Shown one piece after another: positions 63,870-64,000 of a stretch of DNA of 64,000 bases. The DNA lies in contig NZ_CP166850.1 in the NCBI RefSeq assembly GCF_041346945.1, positions 1,674,001 through 1,738,000 of the forward strand, given 5' to 3'. Numbering within the stretch: position 1 is the stretch's first letter; the number at the start of each line of letters is the position of its first letter. The translations under genes and the position numbers were made by a program. The stretch comes from Amycolatopsis sp. cg9 (lineage in GTDB: Bacteria; Actinomycetota; Actinomycetes; Mycobacteriales; Pseudonocardiaceae). The notes below the pieces were generated by a model. It was not told the DNA's origin. It worked only from the letters and a program-made list of their open reading frames with translations, and made no database searches.

Positions 63870-64000
63870 TTGACCGGACGCGAGCGGGCGGCGAAGGTCC
63901 TCGAAGACCGCCGCTTCCAGAACTTCATCATCGCCGTGATCGTCTTCAACGCGGTCACGCTCGGCATGGAGACCTCGACGTCGATCATGGCCGGGTACGC
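63870..64000 (+). CDS. Voltage-gated ion channel, 5' part
   Basis: The frame from a TTG at 63870, with AGGGGG upstream, stays open to the window edge: 43 residues including basic GRERAAKVLEDRRFQNF and a first membrane segment IIAVIVFNAVTLGMETS. This resembles the S1 region of bacterial voltage-gated sodium channels (NaChBac-type). The rest of the gene lies outside. Confidence 0.75.
   Translation, partial: MTGRERAAKVLEDRRFQNFIIAVIVFNAVTLGMETSTSIMAGY

Overview
The window is strongly GC-rich actinobacterial DNA, with G/C at most third codon positions and many GTG and TTG starts. It is most likely from a Pseudonocardiales genome such as Amycolatopsis. Supporting evidence is NIT-domain kinase 'conservons', AfsR-type regulators, two CIRCE boxes before an orphan groEL, and a gene order that, as I recall it, matches Mycobacterium tuberculosis Rv0422c-Rv0440 (thiD-thiC-def-DUF3263-LytR_C-AAA ATPase-pssA-psd-moeA-groEL2). 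I ran no database search; all names rest on motif and family recognition.

Layout. 1-9 kb: the 3' end of a helicase-associated gene, a secreted protein, then on the minus strand a full conservon (kinase A, roadblock B, DUF742 C, GTPase D) followed by a second roadblock/DUF742 pair. 9-14 kb: divergent from the kinase, a five-gene ABC importer operon of the NMT1/THI5/SsuA type, with a binding lipoprotein at each end and a large hairpin between the first two genes. 14-20 kb: a benzoylformate decarboxylase-like enzyme, a secreted sedolisin, a TPR protein and CutC. 20-24 kb: a second NIT-domain kinase, again divergent from an NMT1/THI5-type lipoprotein. Its 3' part carries two TTTCACGTGAAA palindromes and a G-quadruplex tract, and is out of frame there. 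24-33 kb: an FAD monooxygenase, an XPB helicase, a PrsW-like protease, a DUF4253 protein, a DUF72 protein and two repeat-rich gaps. 33-41 kb: an AfsR-like regulator, MenC, small membrane proteins, GroEL, a Ser/Thr kinase and a cold-shock protein. 41-52 kb: an AIM24 pair, MoeA, an MFS/ArsR pair, the psd-pssA-ATPase group, a LytR_C/DUF3263 pair and Def. 52-64 kb: a secreted GH15 enzyme, a broken LysE gene, an HtrA-like protease, a TPP riboswitch with thiC-thiD, a secreted phosphodiesterase, an HxlR regulator with an oxidoreductase, a PI-PLC-like protein, a second thiD and the start of an ion channel.

How the genes work together. Two sensor-kinase loci sit back to back with substrate-binding lipoproteins of one family, which suggests that conservon-type signalling and uptake of a small anion or pyrimidine/sulfonate-like solute are linked. 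Housekeeping blocks supply membrane lipid (psd, pssA), molybdopterin (moeA), thiamine (thiC, thiD, thiD2), menaquinone (menC) and protein folding or maturation (groEL, def). The most unusual sequence signals are the frameshift, palindromes and G-quadruplex in the second kinase, the RBS-trapping hairpin in the ABC operon, a three-box operator with 14-bp spacing at 45.6 kb, and a diverged 261-bp tandem duplication at 31.4 kb.
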